DNA from: Lineus longissimus
Lineage: Eukaryota > Nemertea > Pilidiophora > Heteronemertea > Lineidae
Direction: 5' to 3'
Length of the DNA stretch: 64,000 nt
Assembly: GCF_910592395.1 (NCBI RefSeq)
Contig: NC_088308.1
Coordinates: 24,073,501-24,137,500, forward strand
Part shown: positions 1 through 9,413 of the stretch, piece by piece
Layout: each line of letters begins with the position of its first letter
Position numbering within the stretch: position 1 is the first letter of the stretch
Made by a program: the position numbers and the translations under genes
Notes under the pieces: generated by a model
Told to the model about the DNA's origin: nothing
Database searches by the model: none
Seen by the model: the letters and a program-made list of their open reading frames with translations, nothing else

Positions 1-1
1 G

Positions 2-2032
2 AAGCCAGCCTGGGCCCAGTCCGACCCCAAGGCTGGTCTCAGATCTGTGGCAGATAGTACTCGTTCGTCATCACCTAAAACTAGACCTAAAACTGATGTG
101 AAAGATAACATTTTGGATGTGAGGAAGGACACCCCTGGAACAACACTCGCGTCTTCTACTAGTTCAACCAACATTCAATTAGGAAACACTAACCAAGAAA
201 AAGAAGCTGCAAAGGCCGGTTTATTAAAATCTTTGGCAGGAATTCGTGGTCTTGGTGAAGGTGCCAGCACCACACCTGCTGCAGACAAAAACACACCAGG
301 GAAATTCACAATACGAACGAATGACACTGCAACGCCATCTACGCTAAACATGCGGGGTAAATCTCCTGCTCGTCAGGATCGGTCACCAGGGTCCTCTACT
401 GGCAATGTGAACAAACTAACCACACCGCTGGGTGAAACAAAACCTAATGATAAACAAGAGTCTCCTGTACTGTCTAAGCCAAAAAGAGATGTGTCACCGG
501 GTATTTCAAAATTGAAATCGCCCGATCAGACAAAAAGAGACCCATCGCCAGGTACTTCCAAATTTAAATCTCCAGAAAATACAGCCAATGCCCTACCTAC
601 TGGTAGTCCATCGAAGATGGCCCCCAGCAAAGATAAAGTTCCAACCGCTAGTATTACAAAACCTGTGGGTGATAGTGTTTTGACCACCAGTATTACAAAA
701 CCTCATGGAGATAAAGTTTCAATAACTGGTATTGTAAAGAAAGATTCACCTGATAAAAAATCATCTCCAAAAACCAGGAGACCTCGGTCTCCACAAAAGA
801 CTGAGAGAGGGGCAAAATCCGCAGTATCTTTAAAAGATGTGACAGAATCAGATACTGTTAAAACCTCTATCAGTATCAGTGTTGATCTGAAGCCTGCTGC
901 TACTGGTCAAGCAAGTAAAAAATTTGAAACTGTGACAGTAGATGTCAAGATCCCGGCAGATTCCTCCCCATCAAGACCACTCAGTGTCATTCCTGGTGGA
1001 GATCCCCCTCCCAAGCCTCCAAGGACCTTACTTCGGGATGCAAAGCTTGACAATCGTCCTGAATGGCAGATTGAAGCAGAGAAGCGGACAAATGCCCGAA
1101 AGGGTGGTTATAAAGACCCGGAAAAACCGTGGTTGTACAAAGACACTGACTCTCCTCCTAAAATGACTACAGATGCAAAACGAACCTCTGACTACCCTGA
1201 TGATAAGAACCCATTCGGAGCAGATGACGTTGACCAGAGCCCGGTTAAGGAAAAGAAATATAGATCAAATAATCCATTTGGCAGCACTGATACTCTTGAT
1301 CAGAGTCCATTGGAGGAACGCCAGAAATACAAACCGGCTAATCCATTTGCTGGGAGTAGTGACTCCGAGGAAGACATCGAGAATCCTTTTGAGGGAGATG
1401 ACTTACCGATCAAGACAAGCACCCTGCGACCAGATGAAACAAAGAAGTCGGGTATTGCTGGTGCTCCGGAACCCACTCAAAAACATGCATGGTTGGAGGA
1501 CAAGAAACCTGAAGAAGTAAGAAAGAGGGCTGCGCCTAGGCTACCAGGGCCAGCTGTTACTAACCAAAGTCCGAGCAAACAAAACACAAAACAGAACAAT
1601 TTAACACCAAATTTGACGCCTCCAGTGCGTCCTGCCAGGCCGATGTCTGAAGGAAATACAGCTCGGACTGCTTCTCCGAGCAGATTAAAGGGCAAGGCAC
1701 CAAGGCCACCTGGACCTCTGGGTACTCCAGGTAGCACGCCCCAAGGATCTCCTGTCAAGACCAACATTCACTTATCCCCAGCAAGACATGTTCCAAAGGT
1801 TGAACCTCCAAAGCCAGAATGGGTTGGGTCTCCGATGAAGAATCTGAGGAAGATTACGCCAGATAAGATTGAGTTCAACCGAATGTCGAGTACCGAGATT
1901 GAGAGTGACTCGAGTGGTCTCCCGGATTCACCAGAGATCGAGCATCGACGAGCGATGAAGTCACCATCAGTCAGGAGGTCAGTCAAGAGTATGCCAGCAC
2001 CTCCTCATCCTGTGCCAGCGTCACGGAGAAAG
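2..2032 (+). CDS. MICALL1: MICALL exon (partial): NPF and proline-rich linker
   Basis: Open reading frame from base 2 with no upstream stop; the first visible codons read KPAWAQSDPKAG. It ends at a codon boundary before the donor GTGAGC at 2033. The encoded 677 residues are low-complexity and basic. A short unit of the form KRDxSPGxSKxKSP occurs twice at about 480-570, and SITKP occurs twice at about 650-700. Four NPF tripeptides are coded at 1208, 1271, 1340 and 1382, each followed by acidic residues, the usual context for EH-domain ligands. Several SP sites (SPGTS, SPQK, SPVK) are possible proline-directed kinase targets. If the intron were read through, translation would cross the poly-G tract and stop at 2204-2206, so the donor at 2033 is preferred. 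Confidence 0.88.
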
Positions 2033-4087
2033 GTGAGCCTATCATTAGTGCTGATAGTGAGTCTACTTGGTCCACGATGCTCTGACTACCAAGTGTCATG
2101 TGGGCTTGCAGTCATTACTGAGGCTAACCCAGTTCAGTCAATGTACCATTGTGAATTCAACTCGGGGGGGGGGGGGGGGGGGGGGGTGGCGGACCAAAAT
2201 AGGTAAAACTCTATGCGCACCAAGATTCTTCCATTATTGCAAGCTGGACACTGATGAAAGAGAAAGCTACATTGTAGATCTCCCTGACGTGGATTGGTAT
2301 TGGGTGAGCTCATCTTTACTTCAACAAAAATTGGCATTGGGCATAAAGCCATGTGTTTAGATGATCAGTTTTCTCATGGTTATGAACGGTTACTGTTCTG
2401 ATCCTTTACAGATCATCACAGAAGAGCGTATATCCCCTGATCAGATCATCAGAGAGCTGGATGATCTCGATCAGAAGCAGACGGAGATTGAGAAAAAGGC
2501 CAGGATTCTGGAGGAAACGATTAGGGACGGTGAGTACCACACATACTCTAGTAGTCATGTTAGCATGCTACATGTAGTTCTCATGTAAAGTTCAACTACT
2601 TGATCAAATACTGGTGACCAGAGTTCTACCCTTGTGCCAAAATATCCAATGCATCATGTTTAATAACCAACTGCACTAAAATGAGATAATGAGTGCCATG
2701 CCATCTTTATCATAACCAGAGAACTACAAGTTTGACCAATAGAGGCCCTCGGGCTAGTTTTCCCAGTGCATGACCTTGTAGTTGTACAGTGCTCCACCAG
2801 ATGACAGATGTTCTAAAAGGATGAGGGTCGTACTAGTCTTTATGAATTCTTGGTAGAGGTAAACCAGGACCAAAGCATTTATAGACATTGGGTGATATGA
2901 ATAAAGACTAGCAAATGCTTTTACTCCGGTTTTGTACAGGAAGGCCTAGTGTAAATGTACATGGAGATTTAGAGCATTTGCTAGTCTTTATTCATATCAC
3001 CCAATGTTTCAGCTAATTTTCTTCATCTGGTCACTTAACCTACAATGTATTTGTTGTCTTTCACAGCCGAGATAAATGAATCCCCAAACGAAGATGAATT
3101 ACTGCAACAGTGGTTTGAGTTGGTCAACGACAAGAACCAGCTGGTCAGGCGGGAGGCGGATTTAGTTTACATGTGCGTATGTCAAATGACTTTTCTTTCA
3201 AAACTTTGAGACATTTGTTCTGGTTGCTCTGATCCGATTCTAGGTCGCCATGACAGAACTTATGGTTTGCAAGGAACTTCACAGTCATTCTGTTCTTCAT
3301 TTTAGTGATCGTCAGCAAGAGTTGGAAGAAATGCATGCTGAGATTGAGCACGAACTCAGACATCTGATGAGTAAACAAGGTATATGCAGAGCACTTTTTA
3401 AAATAGATTATTCTGAAATAATTGAATTCTCCAATTAGATGATCAGTAGAATCAACCCATTCTGAAGAAAGCCTGTGCATTTCTCCACAGTGGGATTATT
3501 CACTGCGCAAGCCCGAGGGCCAGTGAACTGGCTTCATTGCTGGAAGTCTACTTGTAAATTTTCCCATTTGCTCTGATTTGTGATGTTTGTCAACAAAATA
3601 AGTTTGTGTTTTCAACTGTATTGCCATTTTCCTTCCATTGCCTCAGAACAACTGAAGACCTCATCTGACCGTGCCAGAGAAGAGGAACTGTTACAAGAGT
3701 TGTTGGAAGTTGTCAACAAGAGGAATTACATTGTCGAAAACATGGATGAGGATAGACTGCGGTAAGAATCTTGGAGGTTCATAAAGATGGTGTCAGCTAT
3801 CAAGAGGGATATGGTGTGATGTTCTTGAAGAATTACATTGGCATGGTTGACGTCTTGATGGTACCCAAGGCCAACATACCTTTCCCAATATGATTGAAAT
3901 TGAATGTACAATGTATTTTCATTTCAGCTATGAAGAAGAAGACAGAGTAATTGAGGAGATGATGGCTTCGAAATTTGATGGAAAAGCCAATTCCTCTGAT
4001 GAGAAAATCAAACAAAAGAAGAAAAAAGATAAGAAGAAGAAGAAGCATAAAGGAAGTGAGTTCTCCTGTGTGGCTGCACGGGACTAG
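2..4087 (+). CDS. MICALL1: MICAL-like protein (MICALL1/2 type), 3' part of gene, 6 exons
   Basis: Seen: coding exons 2-2032, 2412-2529, 3067-3172, 3306-3379, 3647-3761 and 3928-4087 all have AG/GT borders and join in frame into 867 residues, ending at TAG 4085-4087. The first exon is open to the left edge, so the N-terminal CH and LIM domains expected of the family would lie outside. The visible part has a disordered Ser/Pro/Lys-rich linker, a PPPKPPR motif at fragment residues 335-341, NPF motifs at 403, 424, 447 and 461, and a C-terminal bMERB coiled coil. Known: MICALL proteins bind EHD ATPases through NPF motifs and Rab8/10/13/35-type GTPases through bMERB, and act on recycling endosomes. 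Words such as RREADLVYI, DRAREEELLQEL and MDEDRLR resemble MICALL1 more than the MICAL monooxygenases or EHBP1, which also carry bMERB. Inference: a single invertebrate co-orthologue of MICALL1/2. Confidence 0.9.
2164..2186 (+). repeat. Poly-G tract, 23 G
   Basis: Uninterrupted run of 23 G in MICALL intron 1, about 130 bp downstream of the donor at 2033. Shorter G runs occur at 43263-43273 (11 G) and 55405-55417 (13 G). The exact length may be uncertain because homopolymers are error-prone in sequencing. Confidence 0.95.
2412..2529 (+). CDS. MICALL1: MICALL exon: bMERB helix 1
   Basis: 118-nt exon after acceptor TTACAG, before donor GTGAGT, phase 0 to 1. It encodes IITEERISPDQIIRELDD and the following charged heptads (LDQKQTEIEKKARILEETIRD). 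This is the opening helix of bMERB, where alternating leucine/isoleucine and acidic residues form the Rab-binding coiled coil. Confidence 0.9.
2885..3007. repeat. Foldback repeat with perfect 35-bp arms in MICALL intron 2
   Basis: Bases 2885-2919 are the exact reverse complement of 2973-3007, separated by 53 bp. The right arm ends 59 bp before the exon at 3067. A related partial copy of the arm (ACTAGTCTTTATGAATTC) lies at about 2831-2848. A miniature inverted-repeat element is the simplest reading; no clear target-site duplication is visible. Confidence 0.85.
3067..3172 (+). CDS. MICALL1: MICALL exon: bMERB middle part
   Basis: 106-nt exon between TTTCACAG and GTGCGT, phase 1 to 2. It encodes AEINESPNEDELLQQWFELV followed by NDKNQLVRREADLVY. 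The WFxLVxxKNxLxRREAxLVY pattern is diagnostic for bMERB domains and closest to MICALL proteins. Confidence 0.9.
3306..3379 (+). CDS. MICALL1: MICALL exon: bMERB helix 2
   Basis: 74-nt exon between TTTTAG and GTATAT, phase 2 to 1. It encodes DRQQELEEMHAEIEHELRHL followed by MSK, the continuation of the amphipathic bMERB helix. It is the shortest exon seen here and has the weakest donor, but phase and family similarity both require it. Confidence 0.88.
3647..3761 (+). CDS. MICALL1: MICALL exon: bMERB helix 3
   Basis: 115-nt exon between CCTCAG and GTAAGA, phase 1 to 2. It encodes EQLKTSSDRAREEELLQELL then EVVNKRNYIVENMDEDRLR. The DRARE...LLxELxxxVxxRNxIVxxxDEDRxR pattern matches the third bMERB helix of MICALL proteins. 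Confidence 0.9.
3928..4087 (+). CDS. MICALL1: MICALL terminal exon: end of bMERB and lysine-rich tail
   Basis: Starts after ATTTCAG. It encodes RYEEEDRVIEEMMASKFDG, then a strongly basic run (KQKKKKDKKKKKHKG) and a short neutral end before TAG 4085-4087. A GTGAGT at 4056-4061, just after the lysine run, could act as an alternative donor, which would replace the last residues SEFSCVAARD. The tail may bind acidic phospholipid, but that is inference from composition only. Confidence 0.85.
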
Positions 4088-6660
4088 GACTTGACTGAAA
4101 GTTTCTATGTGATGTATCATTTGTTGTTGTGAGTGACCAGTACAATGACATTCCTAGCTTCTGACAGTATAACCAAGTCATATTGGGCTTCGGAGTCAAA
4201 TACTCTTATAGACTGTTAATTTAGGAGTATTTGATGATGTTGTACCTTTTCTGCCGGTGTTGTGCAAGGAAGGGATATCTCATCTCATTGGTAGTTTCAG
4301 TTGTGATGCTGTAAGAATAGATGGTCCATCTATATTGTGATCATTGTTGTCTGTAACAAAAACTTAAATGTAGGTCATCGTCCATCATCATCATTGTTAA
4401 AGTAATCTTTGTCAATATTTTGTATAAGGGGTAGAGATCAACTGCTGACCGTTGGTGGACTTTGTGGTTGTGAAGTTGTAAATTCAACAATCTGGCTCAT
4501 AGATAAAGACGTGTATCTATTCTTGTTCTTGATATTACATATACACCTACACCTGTGAGACAGATTAGCAGTTTTGTGTTGAAAAACCTTTGTGTCAATT
4601 CAAGCCATGTATATATATATGAAGACTGGGTTCAGATTTGGCCGACTCTTCTTTGATTGGTACTGGTACACACGTATCACAATAAGTCCATCACATCATT
4701 ACACTACAGGATATTATTTGTACATACATGTATTAGTATGTTTGTGGCTACTTATTTGTATATTTGATATTCTGAATGTACGATATTTTAATGGCTCTGG
4801 TTATTTATATTAAATACGTAACCAACCTGGCTCAGTTCTTCAGTATATTTCATTCCTGCCACATGGTAAGTCAGTGCTTCATATTTTGTGATTCTAGGTT
4901 AATTCTATAATCTAAGCATACAAGAAATCCTTGCCAAGGCATTTATGCTTTCACTATTGATAATATATTTTTCTGACTCCTGTTTTTCTGTTGACACCTG
5001 AGGCAGTTCCAGTTTTATACACATATTTTTCTATCTGTCTTAAAATGTCTTTTCAGTTGATTCAGATAAAGTCATGCGGTTGATCTTAATTTTTTGGGAA
5101 TGAAAATTGGCATAGAAAGTTTTAGCTGAATTAGATGTGTGAGCTATGGCTATATCCTCATGTGAAGTGTATGTTACTTCTTGGGTGAGCATATTACGAC
5201 CAAATGCCAAAATTCTAAACTGACCTTGTTGGGGTGCATGCCTCCCCAGTCATAATTGTTATATGTGCCTTCATCATCGAGCACTTGGTAATATACAGGT
5301 ACATGTAACTACATGTATCTGTTAAAGGCCTCGTTCCTTTATGATCATCGTTCACATTTGTCCCACTGGTAATTCAAAATAACCATGGCAGTGGTGTCGT
5401 AACCGGACATGCGAGTGCAATAAAAATTGGCATGTACATATACATGTACTTGTATTCTGTTTTTGTTTCAGTCTCCACAATATCATTGTTGAAATTTATA
5501 ATCAATTCGGATTTACACTAATGTAAAATGTTGAACAAAAAAGCATGTACAATGTACTTGTACTTGTACATGCGACTGTTTGAGATTTTATCATCAATAA
5601 TGTTTGCCCAAGTCAAGAGGGCATTTTGCTTGATATTGTGAGTCCATACATACATGTAAGCCTTACCATATGGTATCAAATTTATGCACAAGGTTTCAAA
5701 TAAGCCTTGCAAAACAGTTGGAGTATACCAATAAAAACAGAAGAAAATTTGATAGATATAATGCATTGTATTTAATTTCTTTACATAATTGATATGACTT
5801 CCTGGCCCTTTGTACTTACTGGTATATTTTCTCTCAAGTATTTCATTTGTTTATTACCAGGAGAGTATATTGTAGTATGTAGTATTATTCTTTTACGACT
5901 CTTACTTGTCATCATTCCATGCTTTTATACATGTATTGTATTATATACATGAGCTGTGTGATAGGCTTGCTTTGTCAGTCTGTTGACTGTGTTTTAAGAG
6001 AGACTAGGCATGTGGTTTCAGTATTAGGTCTTTCATTGTAGCAATGCGAAAATGAAAGAATGCCTGTCTTGCGCCAGACTAATAAGGGAAGAGGGTCTGG
6101 CTGCGCGAGACTACTGTGATAAAAATGACCATTGCAGAGACTCTGTGACGTAGGCAAATACTTTTTACAATTAAAAATGCTAACGAAGGCAATAAGGAAT
6201 CATTATTTATTAACGTTTCCTGAGCTAGATACCTTCTAATTATCACTTTACATAAATATGTTGGCGTTAGGTCGCGTGCTTTCCTCGTGACAATATACAG
6301 CAAAATAGTTACAACCCCATAATCGCGCTAAAAGTCCATAATGAGATCACAGTGACGCGTTATAAATGTTTCGCCCGCTTTGCTATTTTGCCGCTACGCG
6401 GCGCGTTGGGTCCTTGCGTCAAGAGGTTTCAGAATTGATTGTCACAGTTTGGGTATAGATTTACTCACCAGGGGTGAGGTAAAAATATGCCATCATCTCA
6501 TAAAACCAAGAAATCTGTGCGGAACGAAACTAATTTGGCTGATCACTTAGTACGATTGTGTATATGATTGAATGTCTGTGTTGTTCTAGTGTATTGATTC
6601 ATTTGTAATAAAATATTGATGGTGCATAATGCTTAATGTTGCAATCAAATAAACTGATAA
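4088..6660 (+). other. MICALL1: MICALL 3' UTR / downstream AU-rich region
   Basis: No coding signal. The stretch is AT-rich with repeated ACATGTA-type words (about 4700-4740, 5300-5320, 5440-5460, 5560-5580). Poly(A) signal candidates are ATTAAA at 4809 and AATAAA at 5419, 5730, 6607 and 6648. The true cleavage site cannot be chosen from sequence. A CpG-rich pocket at about 6340-6420 argues that the UTR may end before it. Confidence 0.4.
6066..6111. repeat. Short foldback with GTCTxGCGC arms
   Basis: The arm at 6066-6080 (GTCTTGCGCCAGACT) pairs with 6095-6111 (GTCTGGCTGCGCGAGAC) around a 14-bp spacer, with one 2-nt bulge and one mismatch. Looks like the remnant of a small dispersed repeat downstream of MICALL. 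Confidence 0.5.
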
Positions 6661-6729
6661 AGTAAGTACCCGGTATATGGTTGTTTATACTTTCGATCCC
6701 ACTCTCAGGTCATTACCTCGCCTCTTCAG

Positions 6730-7440
6730 CCCTTCAGTACCATGAAGCCTGGTGTGATGGGTTGTGCTGTCTCTCTGATTAGGAAAGACTGCTCTGGAGA
6801 CATGGTGGCTGGTTTGATAAAATCAGTCACCATTCAAAATTGGGACCATCGTAGCTGGCTTGATCAGTTATGATGTCACTCCAATTTGGAGGACGGATGT
6901 ATGGGACCAGGCAAACGATACATGCTTGGTGATGTCCACTCTCGTATCACTGATGAGGACAGACAGATAGTCGGGGAAACATTATGGCTGTTAGATGGGT
7001 TGCATGATAATCACATTCACTGATGAGGACAGATTGACGGGTGACCATGATGACTGGTTAAATCTATTCAGTGATATCCCTTTACACTGTTGAGGACAGA
7101 CAGATAGCTTGGGGACAATCGTGGCTGGTTAGATGGGATGTTACAGACAAGGGACCATGATGGTTGGTTAACTGGGTTCAGCGATGTCCGTTTCTGACGA
7201 AGGCAAGCTACTAGGGAACAAGGAAGGCTGGTGTATGGGTTGATATGTCCATTTATCTGACGAGGACAAAAGATATGGAGCAATGATGGTCCGTTTGTTA
7301 GGTTGTGACATCCACTTTCTCTGAAAAGGATAGACAGATTGACAGGAGATCCTGGTGCCTGATAAGATGGGTATTGAAGTCCGTTCTCTAATAAAGACAC
7401 GCAGATTGGGAGCCATGATATCTGATCAGATTGGTTTATT
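6730..7440. repeat. Degenerate minisatellite, about 65-70 bp unit
   Basis: Recurring order of words: GATGTCCxxTCTCTGATGAGGACAGACAGATT, then a GGGGACCATGATGGCTGGTTAGATGGGTT-like half. The GAGGAC anchor or its variant lies at about 6955, 7025, 7092, 7199, 7262, 7325 and 7392; the 7092-7199 gap contains one shortened unit. Older, poorer copies reach back to about 6730. There is no sustained open frame, so this is non-coding tandem DNA between the two genes. Confidence 0.75.
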
Positions 7441-9318
7441 TATCTGCTGCGCATCCAACATCTACCCATGCTATAACGACCATCTCCGTCACTAGCACAC
7501 CCTTAGCGACGGTAATAGATTCGCCCATGTGTCGCGCGCCATCTTAGCTTACAGGATCCTTCTGCTAAACGCCCCGCTTGTATTGAAATTAACGCGGGCT
7601 TGCAGGAATTTTGGGTCTTTATGTCCATTAAGTACCCTTCATCTCTTTTCAATGTGTAGTTAGTGACAAAAGGTAAGATTCGACGTTTTTTTAGCTTCTC
7701 TTCTTTGAATGCAGTCTTTTATTGCGGCATGATGATATTTTGTGATAATGTCAAGGTGTGGCGGGAAGCTGTATACATATACAGGAGAATAGACCACCCA
7801 GGAGAATGGCAGACGACAGTTCTATTTCATTCACCTTTCGTGATAAAATCATTGCAAATCCAACGAAAAAGAAGATTGCATTGCTAACTGCAATTCCTAT
7901 CGATTTTTAAGAGCTAGGCTAAACCTTATCAGTCTGAGGCTCACTACAGTGATTTCCCAGCTAACATGCATGTGGCTTCATTAGCATAGCAGTGTAGCTA
8001 TAGCTACAACCTAGTCTACATTGCATGGCCACCAATAGAATAATGTGGTACGAGAGAGAGAAGATACAAAAGATATACGATTTCAAAAGGGTTATCTATT
8101 GAGCTAAGTTCTATAAAGATCGTCGTGATACAAGCGCGTTATATACATCATAATATGCGACCAACATTAAGCATGACTAATAATTTCAACAATTTTGTTT
8201 TTTCACGCAAACCTGAGCAGGCCATCCTTAACTTCAAATTCATCTCTCATTGCAAAACTAGGCAATTACCACCTTCCTTACAAGATTTCTAAACGAAGTC
8301 GAACTAAAATGCTCATTTACGCTTCATTAGCTTTAACAGTTCCATGTTTTCAATATGTTCTACACATAAACCCAATGTCCAATTGTCATCATTGAAAACG
8401 ATCCCATATTAGTATCCGGCTTTTTCAATGCCGTATTTTGCAAATGACCTATTTCAACAAAATGACCCCTTCTGATTGAGAATAAACTTAAGAAATCTTG
8501 TATATATTTGATATCCAAATGTAGACAGGATATCATTAGTTCCAGTTCGCTCAGTCCTTGATCGGTGTTGTGGAGCGTCCCATGTCAGCAATGTCTGATT
8601 AGGACTATGGCGATACAGTTGTAGGTATTGCATATTCATATTGGAACATTAGAACCTCAATTTATCATGAATTTTCAGGGAAGGAATTAAATACCTCTTT
8701 GATACAGCACTAATTTCACATATTGAACAATCCACTAATGTAGATGGCAATGAAATAATGATAAATTATTGCATTTGAGTTATATATGGCACTGCCAAAA
8801 CAGTTTTCATTTATTTTTTATACTATATGGTTTAACTGAAAGAGATAACGTCCTTAATAAGGATACCTAACGTAACCGTTAGGAATAACGCGACTTTTGT
8901 GCTTTTGAACAACCGGGCCCTGGGCCATGTAGCGGCAGGTAACTGTATTCAAGTCTTTCAGCGTTTCAGGTCATACCTTCGCTCTTCTCCTATATTTGTG
9001 TGTTTAAAGTAAAACATCTTCGCCCTGTTTCATCCATTCATTTATTCTCTGCATGTAGTGTTCTCCATCGCCTCAGCATAATTAGCATGCGTGTTAGTCT
9101 CTTCTGCTAGATATTGATTCTTGCTACGAAGGAGTCCGCTAGTTCACAATACACGCTGACTCACCTCGACGTCTCGTCAGTGCTACAGTTCCAACGGAAG
9201 GCTTAACATCGGAGCTATACTCGCATAATGCTTTAAACTGGATTACTATCAGCGGACGTGTTAAAAGTCATAAAATAGATTGTTTGATTCATCTTGGAAA
9301 TTCTTGTGTTATTTTCAG
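7441..9318. other. Intergenic region upstream of the FSTL-type gene
   Basis: No gene recognised. CpG-bearing stretches at about 7470-7600 and 9100-9260 are the best places for a promoter or non-coding first exon of the downstream gene. No clear TATA box was found. The sequence TTTTCAG at 9312-9318 just before the start codon looks like a splice acceptor, implying at least one 5' UTR exon somewhere in this stretch. Confidence 0.4.
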
Positions 9319-9329
9319 ATATTGTGAAA

Positions 9330-9413
9330 ATGGCATCCACACAGTTTTTGCTCGGTTTTTGCCTATTCTTTGGATTAGTACTGCTGACCTGCCATGCCAA
9401 GCCTTATCACCAG
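9330..9413 (+). CDS. FSTL5: FSTL exon 1: start codon and signal peptide
   Basis: ATG at 9330 in a good context (A at -3, G at +4), 12 nt after the acceptor-like TTTTCAG. It encodes MASTQFLLGFCLFFGLVLLT then CHAKPYHQ. This is a classic signal peptide with a hydrophobic core and a likely cleavage after Ala-23. Donor GTACGT at 9414, phase 0. Confidence 0.9.

Noticed and set aside
1477-1986. Two - strand frames opposite the MICALL long exon
   Set aside because: Shadows of the real exon; the + strand frame joins correctly to the bMERB exons and carries NPF motifs.
2033-2206. Continuation of the MICALL long exon through the poly-G tract
   Set aside because: A standard donor GTGAGC at 2033 falls at a codon boundary and the next exon continues in frame into bMERB; read-through gives a glycine run and a stop.
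2744-3519. 11-bp inverted match GCCCTCGGGCT / AGCCCGAGGGC as ends of an element
   Set aside because: The interval would contain two conserved MICALL exons, so the match is probably coincidental or two separate relics.
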